Of a stretch of DNA of 9,874 nucleotides, positions 1-5,612 are shown piece after piece. The position numbers were made by a program, and so were the translations under genes. This DNA is from an uncultured Methylophilus sp. GTDB taxonomy: Bacteria; Pseudomonadota; Gammaproteobacteria; Burkholderiales; Methylophilaceae. Under the pieces are notes generated by a model that saw only the letters and a list, made by a program, of their open reading frames with translations, did not search any database and was not told where the DNA came from. The stretch is from positions 1 to 9,874 of the forward strand of contig CAKZJM010000333.1 of NCBI GenBank assembly GCA_936943315.1, written 5' to 3'. The number at the start of each line of letters is the position of its first letter. Within the stretch, counting starts at the first letter, position 1.

Positions 1-1
1 C

Positions 2-31
2 TTCTTTCTTATGGACAAGCATAAGAAAGAA
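2..31. repeat. Perfect 12-bp inverted repeat at window edge
   Basis: Bases 2-13 (TTCTTTCTTATG) are the exact reverse complement of 20-31, leaving a 6-nt loop. The stem is AT-rich and no T-tract follows on the plus strand within the window, so a classical intrinsic terminator is not evident. It could be the 3' end structure of a gene outside the window, an operator, or the end of a repeat element. The left flank is cut off, so its nature cannot be decided. Confidence 0.5.
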
Positions 32-146
32 TGGTCGCCTACAGGCGAAAGCAATGCACGAATACGAAGGATGCGGTAGCAACAAGTACTAAAAATGTCA
101 CAACCGTTTGTTTTTAAGCAAAGAGTATTACTGGTTTGTAAGGGGG

Positions 147-181
147 TAAAAATAACGTTTACTTAGGGGCAAACGTAAACG
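147..181 (-). terminator. Probable intrinsic terminator overlapping the reductase stop codon
   Basis: Read on the minus strand, CGTTTAC (181-175) pairs with GTAAACG (162-156) across a 12-nt loop, and TTATTTTT follows immediately (155-148). That is the hairpin plus U-tract arrangement of a Rho-independent terminator. The stem is only 7 bp with three G/C pairs, so it would be weak. The stop codon of the minus-strand reductase (161-159) lies in the stem. A second small hairpin at 35-48 (TCGCCT/AGGCGA), followed on the minus strand by a pyrimidine-rich stretch, could act as back-up. Confidence 0.4.
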
Positions 182-1169
182 CATCACTATAAAACTCTTC
201 TTCCGGTAACCCTTGCTTCACAAACGTCTCTTTAGCGATATCCACCATACCTGGTGCGCCACACACATAAGCTTCAAATCCACTCAAATCCGCGTGATCT
301 TCAAGCACCGCCTGATGCACTAAGCCTCGGCGGCCCGTCCAGTTATCGTCTCCATGACCATCAGAAATCACCGGAATATACTGAATATTAGGCATAAACT
401 GCGTCCAGCGCTGGCAAAGCTCATCCATATACAAGTCGCTCACTTGGCGTGCACCGCGATACAGGTAGACCGGGCGTTGAATCTGGTTAAAAATCATGTG
501 TTCTATCATGCCTTTGACTGGAGCAAAGCCAGTGCCGCCAGCCACCATGATGATGGGTTTTTCATTTTGTTCGCGCAGGAAAAAGCTGCCCAGAGGCGCT
601 TCGATGCGAAGAATGGTTTTTAAAGGCATCTCGTTAAATACCTGCTCGGTGAAATGCCCACCGGCAATTTTGCGGATATGCAGTTCTAGAAAGCCTTTTT
701 CATGTGGGGCATTGGCGATCGAGAACGCGCGGCGGCGGCCATCTTTAAGCAGGAATTCAATATATTGCCCGGCCATGAAAGTGAGTTGCTCGGTGGCGGG
801 TAATTGCAGGTGCAGTACCATGACGTCATCGCCTAGCTGTTCTTTGTGCTGTACGCGTACGGGCAGGATGCGGGGCTTGATGCCTTGTACCGTGTCGATC
901 TGGCGGCATTCTATGACTAGGTCTTCGAGCGGTCTGGCGCAGCAAAACAGGGCCATGCCTGCGGCGAGTTCATCGTCTGTTAAGGCGTTGCCCTGGTAAT
1001 CATCATGCATGACCTTGCCGGTAAGCACTTTGCCCTTGCAGGCGCCGCAGGCGCCATTGCGGCAGCCATAGGGCATATTAATGCCGGCTTCAATGGCTGC
1101 TTCGAGCACGGTTTGGCTGGGGCGCACGTCAAACGTATGGCCGCTGTTTTCAATCAATACATGGTTCAT
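159..1169 (-). CDS. 2Fe-2S ferredoxin/FAD/NAD(P)H oxidoreductase (CDP-6-deoxy-glucoseen reductase-like)
   Basis: A soluble 336-residue electron-transfer flavoprotein moving electrons from NAD(P)H through FAD to a [2Fe-2S] centre. The N-terminal plant-type ferredoxin domain (about 1-92) has the ligands C36, C41, C44 and most likely C76 of a CC pair. The FAD-binding beta-barrel (about 100-200) has R147-A-F-S150, matching the RxYS flavin motif. The NAD-binding lobe (about 203-336) has the VAGGTGFAP loop near 209-217 and a VCGAPGMVD segment near 302-310. Homologues are often named after AscD/E3 of dideoxysugar synthesis, or resemble phenol and methane monooxygenase reductases. No sugar or oxygenase genes are nearby, so the physiological acceptor is unknown. 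It lies 20 bp downstream of fxsA on the same strand. No clear Shine-Dalgarno sequence precedes the ATG, but this start gives a complete ferredoxin fold. Confidence 0.88.
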   Translation of the reverse strand: MNHVLIENSGHTFDVRPSQTVLEAAIEAGINMPYGCRNGACGACKGKVLTGKVMHDDYQGNALTDDELAAGMALFCCARPLEDLVIECRQIDTVQGIKPRILPVRVQHKEQLGDDVMVLHLQLPATEQLTFMAGQYIEFLLKDGRRRAFSIANAPHEKGFLELHIRKIAGGHFTEQVFNEMPLKTILRIEAPLGSFFLREQNEKPIIMVAGGTGFAPVKGMIEHMIFNQIQRPVYLYRGARQVSDLYMDELCQRWTQFMPNIQYIPVISDGHGDDNWTGRRGLVHQAVLEDHADLSGFEAYVCGAPGMVDIAKETFVKQGLPEEEFYSDAFTFAPK

Positions 1170-1189
1170 GATGCGTTGTATTCTATCGA

Positions 1190-1645
1190 TTAATCTTTGC
1201 GGGGCAAATGCACCACATTGTCGGCTGGTTTGGAGTCAGGCACTTCAGTAAATTCGCCTTCAATGACTTCATCATTGGCGCTGGCGCGGTAATGTGTGCT
1301 GGTTTTGTCGCTGGCTTGCCCCAACCCTGGATTGTTAGCCGGGATCAGTAACAGGATCACGGCAATCACGTCACTGATGACACCGGGGATCAGCAACAAT
1401 ACACCGGCGAACATATTCCGGGCCGTTGAAAACAACGCTGAGACGGGGTTGCCGCCTGCGCCCATTTGCTGAAACATGCGGGCGGCGATCAGGTCTTTTT
1501 CACTGCGTATCAGTTGCAGGCCCAGGTAACCGATCACCAGCAGGTAAGCTAACACCCACCAGCCATAGCGCTGACTCAGTTCGATCAGCACGGCTATCTC
1601 CAAGAACGGAAAAGCCAGTAAAATAGCAAAGATGAGAAAACGCAT
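1190..1645 (-). CDS. fxsA: FxsA family membrane protein
   Basis: A 151-residue inner-membrane protein of the FxsA family. E. coli FxsA is known for relieving F-plasmid exclusion of phage T7 when overproduced; its normal role is unclear. Hydrophobic segments lie at about 2-20, 28-46 and 76-99. The last contains the family-typical PGVISD turn (PGxxSD), and the tail is hydrophilic with an EVIEGEF segment. The start at 1645 is chosen because AGGA sits 7 nt upstream and the protein then begins with the first membrane helix. A longer TTG-initiated version would add 13 polar residues and run into cutA. The gene is probably co-transcribed with the reductase 20 bp downstream. The stop codon is TAA at 1192-1190. 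Confidence 0.85.
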   Translation of the reverse strand: MRFLIFAILLAFPFLEIAVLIELSQRYGWWVLAYLLVIGYLGLQLIRSEKDLIAARMFQQMGAGGNPVSALFSTARNMFAGVLLLIPGVISDVIAVILLLIPANNPGLGQASDKTSTHYRASANDEVIEGEFTEVPDSKPADNVVHLPRKD

Positions 1646-1674
1646 GTCAGAATCCTGTCTGTGAGTCAGCGCCC

Positions 1675-2022
1675 ATGACGCCAAAAGAGGAAATTATAAT
1701 CGTGTTTACGCATGTGCCGAACAGGGCATGTGCAGAGCATATCGCGCAGACGCTGGTTACAGAGAAGTTGGCGGCATGTGTGAATATTTCAAGTCCTGTC
1801 ACCTCTATCTATCGCTGGCAGGGCCAAGTGGAGCGCGCAAAAGAGATTGGCCTGGTCATTAAAACCTCTTGTAAGGCATATGCCGCTTGCGAGACTAAGC
1901 TACGGATGCTGCATCCTTATGAACTTCCAGAGATTGTAGGTATCCATGTGAACGAGGGTTTGCCGGAATATCTGGCTTGGGTGGTGGCAGAAACAATGGG
2001 GCGGGAGTCAATCGTTGATTAA
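1675..2022 (+). CDS. cutA: Divalent-cation tolerance protein CutA
   Basis: A 115-residue member of the CutA1 family, small trimeric proteins related in fold to PII signalling proteins and linked in E. coli to copper tolerance. Family signatures are visible: KLAACVN (31-37), SIYRWQG (44-50), HPYELPEI (80-87) and YLAWV (99-103). Length matches the family (about 105-115). The ATG at 1675 is preferred over an internal GTG at 1702, although the GTG has the better purine-rich upstream sequence (AGAGGA), because the GTG would remove most of the first beta-strand (EIIIVFTHV). The coding end overlaps dsbD by 8 bp. The cutA-dsbD pairing is also known in E. coli, where dsbD was once called cutA2. Its biochemical role remains debated, so metal tolerance is a family label and not a demonstrated function here. 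Confidence 0.9.
   Translation: MTPKEEIIIVFTHVPNRACAEHIAQTLVTEKLAACVNISSPVTSIYRWQGQVERAKEIGLVIKTSCKAYAACETKLRMLHPYELPEIVGIHVNEGLPEYLAWVVAETMGRESIVD
1693..1721 (-). promoter_or_regulatory. Possible fxsA promoter inside the start of cutA
   Basis: The minus strand has a consensus -10, TATAAT (1698-1693), about 48 nt upstream of the fxsA ATG. Seventeen nt further upstream is TTCGGC (1721-1716), a poor -35. If real, the promoter lies within the first codons of the divergent cutA gene, which is unavoidable given the 29-bp gap. The call rests on the -10 alone. Confidence 0.25.
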
Positions 2023-3835
2023 AATGTGGATGAAGAGCTGGGTGATGCTGGCGATGGTGCTGGTAACCGCGTTGCCAGCGCAGGCGGCGTCACAGTTCTC
2101 CAAGCTGTTTACTGACAGCGATTCGGAAGAGTTTCTGCCCGTTGACCAGGCTTTTAAAGTCGAGGCTGGGCTCATAGATGCCAGCCATGCCCAACTGAAA
2201 TTTGTGATTGCCCCTGGACATTATTTGTATCGCGAACGCATACAACTGCTGCCTCCCACGGGCGATACCGCAAACATGACATTGCCCGCCGGTGAAACCA
2301 AAAATGACCCCAATTTTGGTAAGCAGCAAGTCTTTCACCATGACACCTTAGCCGAAGTGACATTTAGTGGTGCGGCGCCTTCCAGCTTGCAGGTGCGTTA
2401 CCAAGGCTGTAGCGAAAAAGGCTTGTGTTACCCACCGCAAACCAAATTGCTCACACTAGGCAGCGCCGCTTCAGCCTCGCCTGCTAACGCACTTTCAATG
2501 GCGCCTGCCGCTGATGAGGGCGACGACGAGTTTTCCGGCAAACTGCTGTCATCTGGTCACTGGTGGCAGATTGTGGCGGGCTTCTTTGGCGCTGGCTTGT
2601 TGCTGGCATTCACGCCGTGCATGTTTCCAATGATTCCCATTTTGTCAGGCATTATTGTAGGCAAAAATGCGCATGTGTCGCGCGGCAAGGCATTTACCCT
2701 GTCACTGGCGTATACCTTGGGGATGTGCCTGACATATACACTGGCCGGGGTGGCGGCCGGACTCTCCGGGCAGCTCTTGAGCAATGCCTTGCAAACGCCC
2801 GCCGCCTTGATCACAGGTGCCCTGGTTTTTGTCGTGCTGTCTTTTTCCATGTTCGGTTTTTACGAGTTGAAGTTACCCAGTGCGGTAGAAAACTATTTTT
2901 TTAACTGGAGTAACCGTTTCAAGGGTGGGCATTTAGTCAGTGATTTTTTGATGGGCGCGATCTCTGCCCTGATTATCAGTCCTTGTGTGGCTGCGCCACT
3001 GGCGGGGGCGCTGCTGTATATCAGCCAAACTCATGATGTGACGCTGGGTGCGGTCGCCTTGTTCTCCCTGTCTTTAGGCATGGGGGTGCCATTGTTGTTA
3101 ATCGGTGCCTCTGCGGGGACGCTGTTGCCTAAGGCCGGTGAGTGGATGAATGCGGTGCGCCGCCTGTTTGGGGTGCTAATGCTGGGAGTCGCTATCTGGA
3201 TTGTCAGCCCCGTCTTGCCCGTGGCCGTGCAATTGGTGTTATGGGCCGCACTTTGCATTGTGCCAGCCATCTATTTGCGTGCCATTGATCCTTTGCCAGC
3301 AACTGCTAGCACTGTGCAACGGGTGTTTAAGGGCTTTGCCGTCATAGTGCTGCTGTATGGGGTGGCGCTGCTGATTGGCGCCTGGTCGGGAGCGCGCTCG
3401 CCTTTGCAACCATTGCAAAACCTGATGACGGCCTCTGCGTCCAACGTGCAGTCTTTGCCTTTTCAACGGATACACAGCGTGCAGGAGCTGCAACAAGCGG
3501 TGAGTGCCGCCAATGGTCAACCTGTGATGCTGGATTTTTATGCGGACTGGTGCGTATCGTGCAAGGAGTACGAACAGTTTGTGTTTACCGCTCCGCAGGT
3601 GCAAGCTGCGTTAAAAGGTGTGGTGCTGTTACAGGCAGATGTGACCGATAATCGCGAACAGGATGCAGCGCTATTGAAACAATTTGCCTTGTTTGGGCCG
3701 CCAGGGATCGTCTTTTTCAACCCGCAAGGGCAGGCCTTGCAGCCTGTGATTAAAGGATATCAGGATGCATCCAAATTTCTGGATACAGTACGTGCGCTAA
3801 AACTACGGTCAAACGGGGAGGCTGCACATGCGTAA
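2015..3835 (+). CDS. dsbD: Thiol:disulfide interchange protein DsbD
   Basis: An inner-membrane protein that carries reducing equivalents from cytoplasmic thioredoxin to periplasmic thiol proteins through three cysteine pairs, all present here. The signal peptide covers about 1-24 (ending PAQA). The periplasmic alpha domain holds C132 and C138 in YQGCSEKGLCYPP. Eight membrane helices span about 182-457, with C202 in FTPCMFP and C324 in ISPCVAAP. The C-terminal thioredoxin-like gamma domain holds C513 and C516 in YADWCVSC. At 606 residues it is slightly longer than E. coli DsbD (about 565). The start is uncertain. TTG at 2015 has GGGAG 7 nt upstream and is used here; ATG at 2024 or 2030 also gives a good signal peptide but has poorer ribosome-site spacing. 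It overlaps cutA by 8 bp and tlpA by 8 bp, pointing to translational coupling. Confidence 0.95.
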   Translation: MIKMWMKSWVMLAMVLVTALPAQAASQFSKLFTDSDSEEFLPVDQAFKVEAGLIDASHAQLKFVIAPGHYLYRERIQLLPPTGDTANMTLPAGETKNDPNFGKQQVFHHDTLAEVTFSGAAPSSLQVRYQGCSEKGLCYPPQTKLLTLGSAASASPANALSMAPAADEGDDEFSGKLLSSGHWWQIVAGFFGAGLLLAFTPCMFPMIPILSGIIVGKNAHVSRGKAFTLSLAYTLGMCLTYTLAGVAAGLSGQLLSNALQTPAALITGALVFVVLSFSMFGFYELKLPSAVENYFFNWSNRFKGGHLVSDFLMGAISALIISPCVAAPLAGALLYISQTHDVTLGAVALFSLSLGMGVPLLLIGASAGTLLPKAGEWMNAVRRLFGVLMLGVAIWIVSPVLPVAVQLVLWAALCIVPAIYLRAIDPLPATASTVQRVFKGFAVIVLLYGVALLIGAWSGARSPLQPLQNLMTASASNVQSLPFQRIHSVQELQQAVSAANGQPVMLDFYADWCVSCKEYEQFVFTAPQVQAALKGVVLLQADVTDNREQDAALLKQFALFGPPGIVFFNPQGQALQPVIKGYQDASKFLDTVRALKLRSNGEAAHA

Positions 3836-4361
3836 TGTCGCACGCGTGGTGATGACGGTCTTGTTAATCGTTGTGTTGGGCAGTGGTTTCCGCTGGCTCT
3901 ACCTTAACCGTCACCAGTTTATGAGCACGGAATCTGCCTTGCCGGGCGCGGCTGAAATTGCGCCCGTCTGGGCAACGGCATTACCCGATCATGCCGGTAA
4001 AATAATTGCTTTGTCGCAATTTAAAGGCAAGCCACTCATTTTGAACTTCTGGGCCACCTGGTGTGAGCCATGCCGTGACGAAATGCCCGAAATTTCAGAC
4101 CTTGCCAGCAAACATCCAGAGATTGCCGTGCTTGGGCTGGCGATTGATGAAGCCGCTGCGGTGCATGAGTTTGTTGAAAGCACGCCCGTCAGCTATCCTC
4201 TGCTGATTGCAGAAAATGAAGGCATGCCCTTGGCAGAGTTGTTGGGCAACAACAAAGGTGTATTGCCTTACACCCTGATCATTTCAGCCCAAGGCGAGGT
4301 GACACACATCTTCTTCGGGCGTGTAAACCGCCAAATGCTGCAAAAAGCACTCAATTTGTAA
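3828..4361 (+). CDS. TlpA/ResA-like membrane-anchored thioredoxin
   Basis: A 177-residue periplasmic thiol:disulfide oxidoreductase anchored by an uncleaved N-terminal helix (about 6-25). The thioredoxin-like domain starts near 45. The active site is FWATWCEPC, with C79 and C82, and the cis-proline loop is VLP at P147. WCEPC is typical of TlpA/ResA/CcmG proteins, which reduce apocytochrome c or metal-site cysteines. The ATG at 3828 follows GGGGAGG by a suitable distance. The gene overlaps the end of dsbD by 8 bp, which strongly suggests DsbD is its electron donor; this is inference from context. Its client is not shown, since no cytochrome c maturation or oxidase assembly genes lie in the window. 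No convincing intrinsic terminator follows. Confidence 0.9.
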   Translation: MRNVARVVMTVLLIVVLGSGFRWLYLNRHQFMSTESALPGAAEIAPVWATALPDHAGKIIALSQFKGKPLILNFWATWCEPCRDEMPEISDLASKHPEIAVLGLAIDEAAAVHEFVESTPVSYPLLIAENEGMPLAELLGNNKGVLPYTLIISAQGEVTHIFFGRVNRQMLQKALNL

Positions 4362-4463
4362 CGTATCTGCCGGTGCTGCGGGCTCATGGGGAATGGCTTA
4401 TAGCCTGCATGTTCGCTGCAAAACTCCCTCACTTCACTTCTCATTTGCCGACTTTCAATTTTC

Positions 4464-4492
4464 TTTAAATTGCGAATTTTGCTGGACAAAAT
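4464..4492 (+). promoter_or_regulatory. Candidate promoter of the aroQ-acc operon
   Basis: The 195-bp gap 4362-4556 is AT-rich in its second half. TTTAAA (4464-4469) and CAAAAT (4487-4492) lie 17 nt apart and each match the sigma70 hexamers at four of six positions. This would give a leader of roughly 55-60 nt before aroQ. Other hexamer pairs in the region are about as good, so the gap probably holds a promoter but the exact site is uncertain. The first half holds only an imperfect stem (4378-4384 with 4402-4408) without a T-tract. Confidence 0.25.
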
Positions 4493-4556
4493 GCGATAAC
4501 TTCGGCAAACTTCGACGCCATGAAGGTTGTATTTTTCTCCATGAGAGGCATGTGAA

Positions 4557-4994
4557 ATGGGCACCAAATCTATCCTGGTGATTCACGGACCCAATTTAAA
4601 TATGCTGGGCACCCGCGAGCCGCAGCATTATGGCAGCCAAACGCTGGCAGATATCGACCAGCGTTTGCAGACCTTGGCACGTGCTGATCAAATTCGTCTG
4701 GAAACATTCCAAAGTAATTCAGAAGCAGACATTATCGAGAAAATACAGGCATTGTCCGTGAATCGTGCGGATTACATCATTATTAATCCTGCCGCATTTA
4801 CACATACTTCAATCGCCATCCGCGATGCTATTTCTGCAGTCAAGGTGCCATTCATTGAAGTGCATCTCTCCAATGTGCATGCACGAGAGTCATTCCGGCA
4901 CCATTCTTATTTCAGCGATATTGCTACCGCAGTCATCTGCGGTTTAGGCGCAGAGGGATACTTCGCCGCGTATCGCTACATCCAACAACTCTAA
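4557..4994 (+). CDS. aroQ: Type II 3-dehydroquinate dehydratase
   Basis: Catalyses reversible dehydration of 3-dehydroquinate to 3-dehydroshikimate, the third step of the shikimate pathway to aromatic amino acids. The 145-residue protein has the usual type II length; the family forms dodecamers in the cytoplasm. The N-terminal GPNLNMLGTREP segment carries R20, followed by the catalytic tyrosine Y25. Further active-site residues are N77 in INPAAFTHTS, E101 and H103 in IEVHLSN, and R110. The ATG at 4557 is preceded by GAGAGG with 8-nt spacing. accB starts 34 bp downstream on the same strand, and aroQ-accB-accC is a common proteobacterial operon. Nothing in the sequence is aberrant. Confidence 0.97.
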   Translation: MGTKSILVIHGPNLNMLGTREPQHYGSQTLADIDQRLQTLARADQIRLETFQSNSEADIIEKIQALSVNRADYIIINPAAFTHTSIAIRDAISAVKVPFIEVHLSNVHARESFRHHSYFSDIATAVICGLGAEGYFAAYRYIQQL

Positions 4995-5028
4995 TAACAC
5001 TTAAAACATTTATACATTCGAGGCTTTT

Positions 5029-5487
5029 ATGGATTTACGCAAACTCAAAAAACTGATTGATCTGGTAGAGGAATCGGGGATTTCCGAGCTGGAATTGACC
5101 GAGGGTGAGGAAAAAGTACGTATCAGTCGCGCCATGGCGCCTGGTGCCGCGCCCGTCACCCAGTATGTGGCCGCGCCTGCGCCAGCCCCATTGGCTGCTG
5201 CGCCTGCTGCGACAGCAGCGGCCCCAGCTGCCGCGCCTGCCGAAGTGCTCGATGGCAAAGTGGTCAAGTCACCGATGGTGGGTACGTTCTACCGTGCTTC
5301 GTCTCCAGAGGCTAAGGCATTTGTGGACGTTGGCAGCAGTATCAGTACTGGCGAAACCTTGTGCATTATCGAAGCGATGAAGTTGCTCAACGAAATTGAG
5401 AGCGAATACACAGGCGTGATTAAGAAGATTTTTGTTGAAAACGGCCAGCCAGTTGAATACGGCGAGCCTCTGTTCCTGATTGGTTAA
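5029..5487 (+). CDS. accB: Biotin carboxyl carrier protein of acetyl-CoA carboxylase
   Basis: AccB (152 residues, E. coli 156) carries the covalently bound biotin that shuttles carboxylate from AccC to the AccA/AccD carboxyltransferase in fatty acid synthesis. The N-terminal segment (about 1-33) is the conserved helix and strand region that contacts AccC. Residues 36-75 form a flexible linker rich in Ala and Pro. The biotinyl domain starts near 76 and contains SPMVGTFY (81-88) and the biotinylation motif EAMKL with lysine K118. GAGG stands 5 nt before the ATG at 5029. In E. coli the N-terminal part of AccB represses its own operon; whether that applies here is unknown. The stop is followed 6 nt later by the duplicated accC start, an unusual junction. 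Confidence 0.97.
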   Translation: MDLRKLKKLIDLVEESGISELELTEGEEKVRISRAMAPGAAPVTQYVAAPAPAPLAAAPAATAAAPAAAPAEVLDGKVVKSPMVGTFYRASSPEAKAFVDVGSSISTGETLCIIEAMKLLNEIESEYTGVIKKIFVENGQPVEYGEPLFLIG

Positions 5488-5493
5488 GCCGCT

Positions 5494-5610
5494 ATGTTTG
5501 AGAAAATTCTGATCGCCAACCGCGGCGACCAGCTGCCTGCAGGCAGCGCAGCAACGAAGTTAAATTGCGCCGTGGCTGCAAGCCACGCGGCTATTGAGAC
5601 GCGGAGTTAA
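5494..5610 (+). CDS. 38-codon ORF beginning with a duplicated copy of the accC 5' end
   Basis: This short ORF starts 6 nt after the accB stop and ends with TAA 2 nt before the accC ATG, so it fills the junction. Its first eleven residues, MFEKILIANRG, are identical to the start of AccC, and residue 12 is Asp where AccC has Glu. The remaining 26 residues (Ala-rich, beginning QLPAGSAATKL) show no convincing resemblance to biotin carboxylase. Its frame differs from that of accC. No Shine-Dalgarno sequence precedes it, so translation would depend on coupling to accB. It is either a decayed remnant of the original accC start or a translated leader through which ribosomes reach accC. I do not recognise the tail. 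It is too short to be a carboxylase, and its existence as a protein is unproven. Confidence 0.4.
   Translation: MFEKILIANRGDQLPAGSAATKLNCAVAASHAAIETRS
5532..5547. repeat. Perfect 16-bp palindrome in the accB-accC junction
   Basis: GCTGCCTGCAGGCAGC equals its own reverse complement over all 16 bases. It begins just after copy 1 of the accC start. In RNA it could fold only with a few central bases unpaired. As DNA it could be a dimeric protein site or the core of a small palindromic repeat. Confidence 0.85.
5571..5587 (+). repeat. 7-bp hairpin with 3-nt loop upstream of accC
   Basis: CGTGGCT (5571-5577) pairs with AGCCACG (5581-5587) around the loop GCA. The hairpin ends 15 nt before the GGAG ribosome site of accC (5603-5606). 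No T-tract follows, so it is not an intrinsic terminator. It could slow ribosomes, protect the accB message end or adjust accC initiation; this is inference. Confidence 0.7.
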
Positions 5611-5612
5611 TA

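Noticed and set aside
3239..3604. 121-residue minus-strand ORF inside dsbD
   Set aside because: It is antisense to a coding region with intact DsbD motifs, and its His/Arg-rich sequence has no family features.
4378..4408. Imperfect hairpin after tlpA (GCGGGCT with AGCCTGC) as a terminator
   Set aside because: The stem needs a G-U pair, the loop is 17 nt, and no T-tract follows.
4393..4581. 62-residue ORF across the tlpA-aroQ gap
   Set aside because: It overlaps the well-supported aroQ start, shows no recognisable motif, and has no ribosome site; it is a chance ORF.
5001..5019. TATACA-like -10 before accB
   Set aside because: No -35 fits at any usual spacing, and accB is only 34 bp behind aroQ, so an internal promoter cannot be supported.
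5105..5380. Arg/Pro/Leu-rich ORF in another frame of accB
   Set aside because: It is a shadow of the Ala/Pro linker and biotinyl domain codons.
5530..5610. The tail of the 38-codon ORF as a frameshifted continuation of an old accC copy
   Set aside because: A few residues (VA, H, A) can be aligned with AccC 28-36 using gaps, but the match is no better than expected for Ala-rich sequence.
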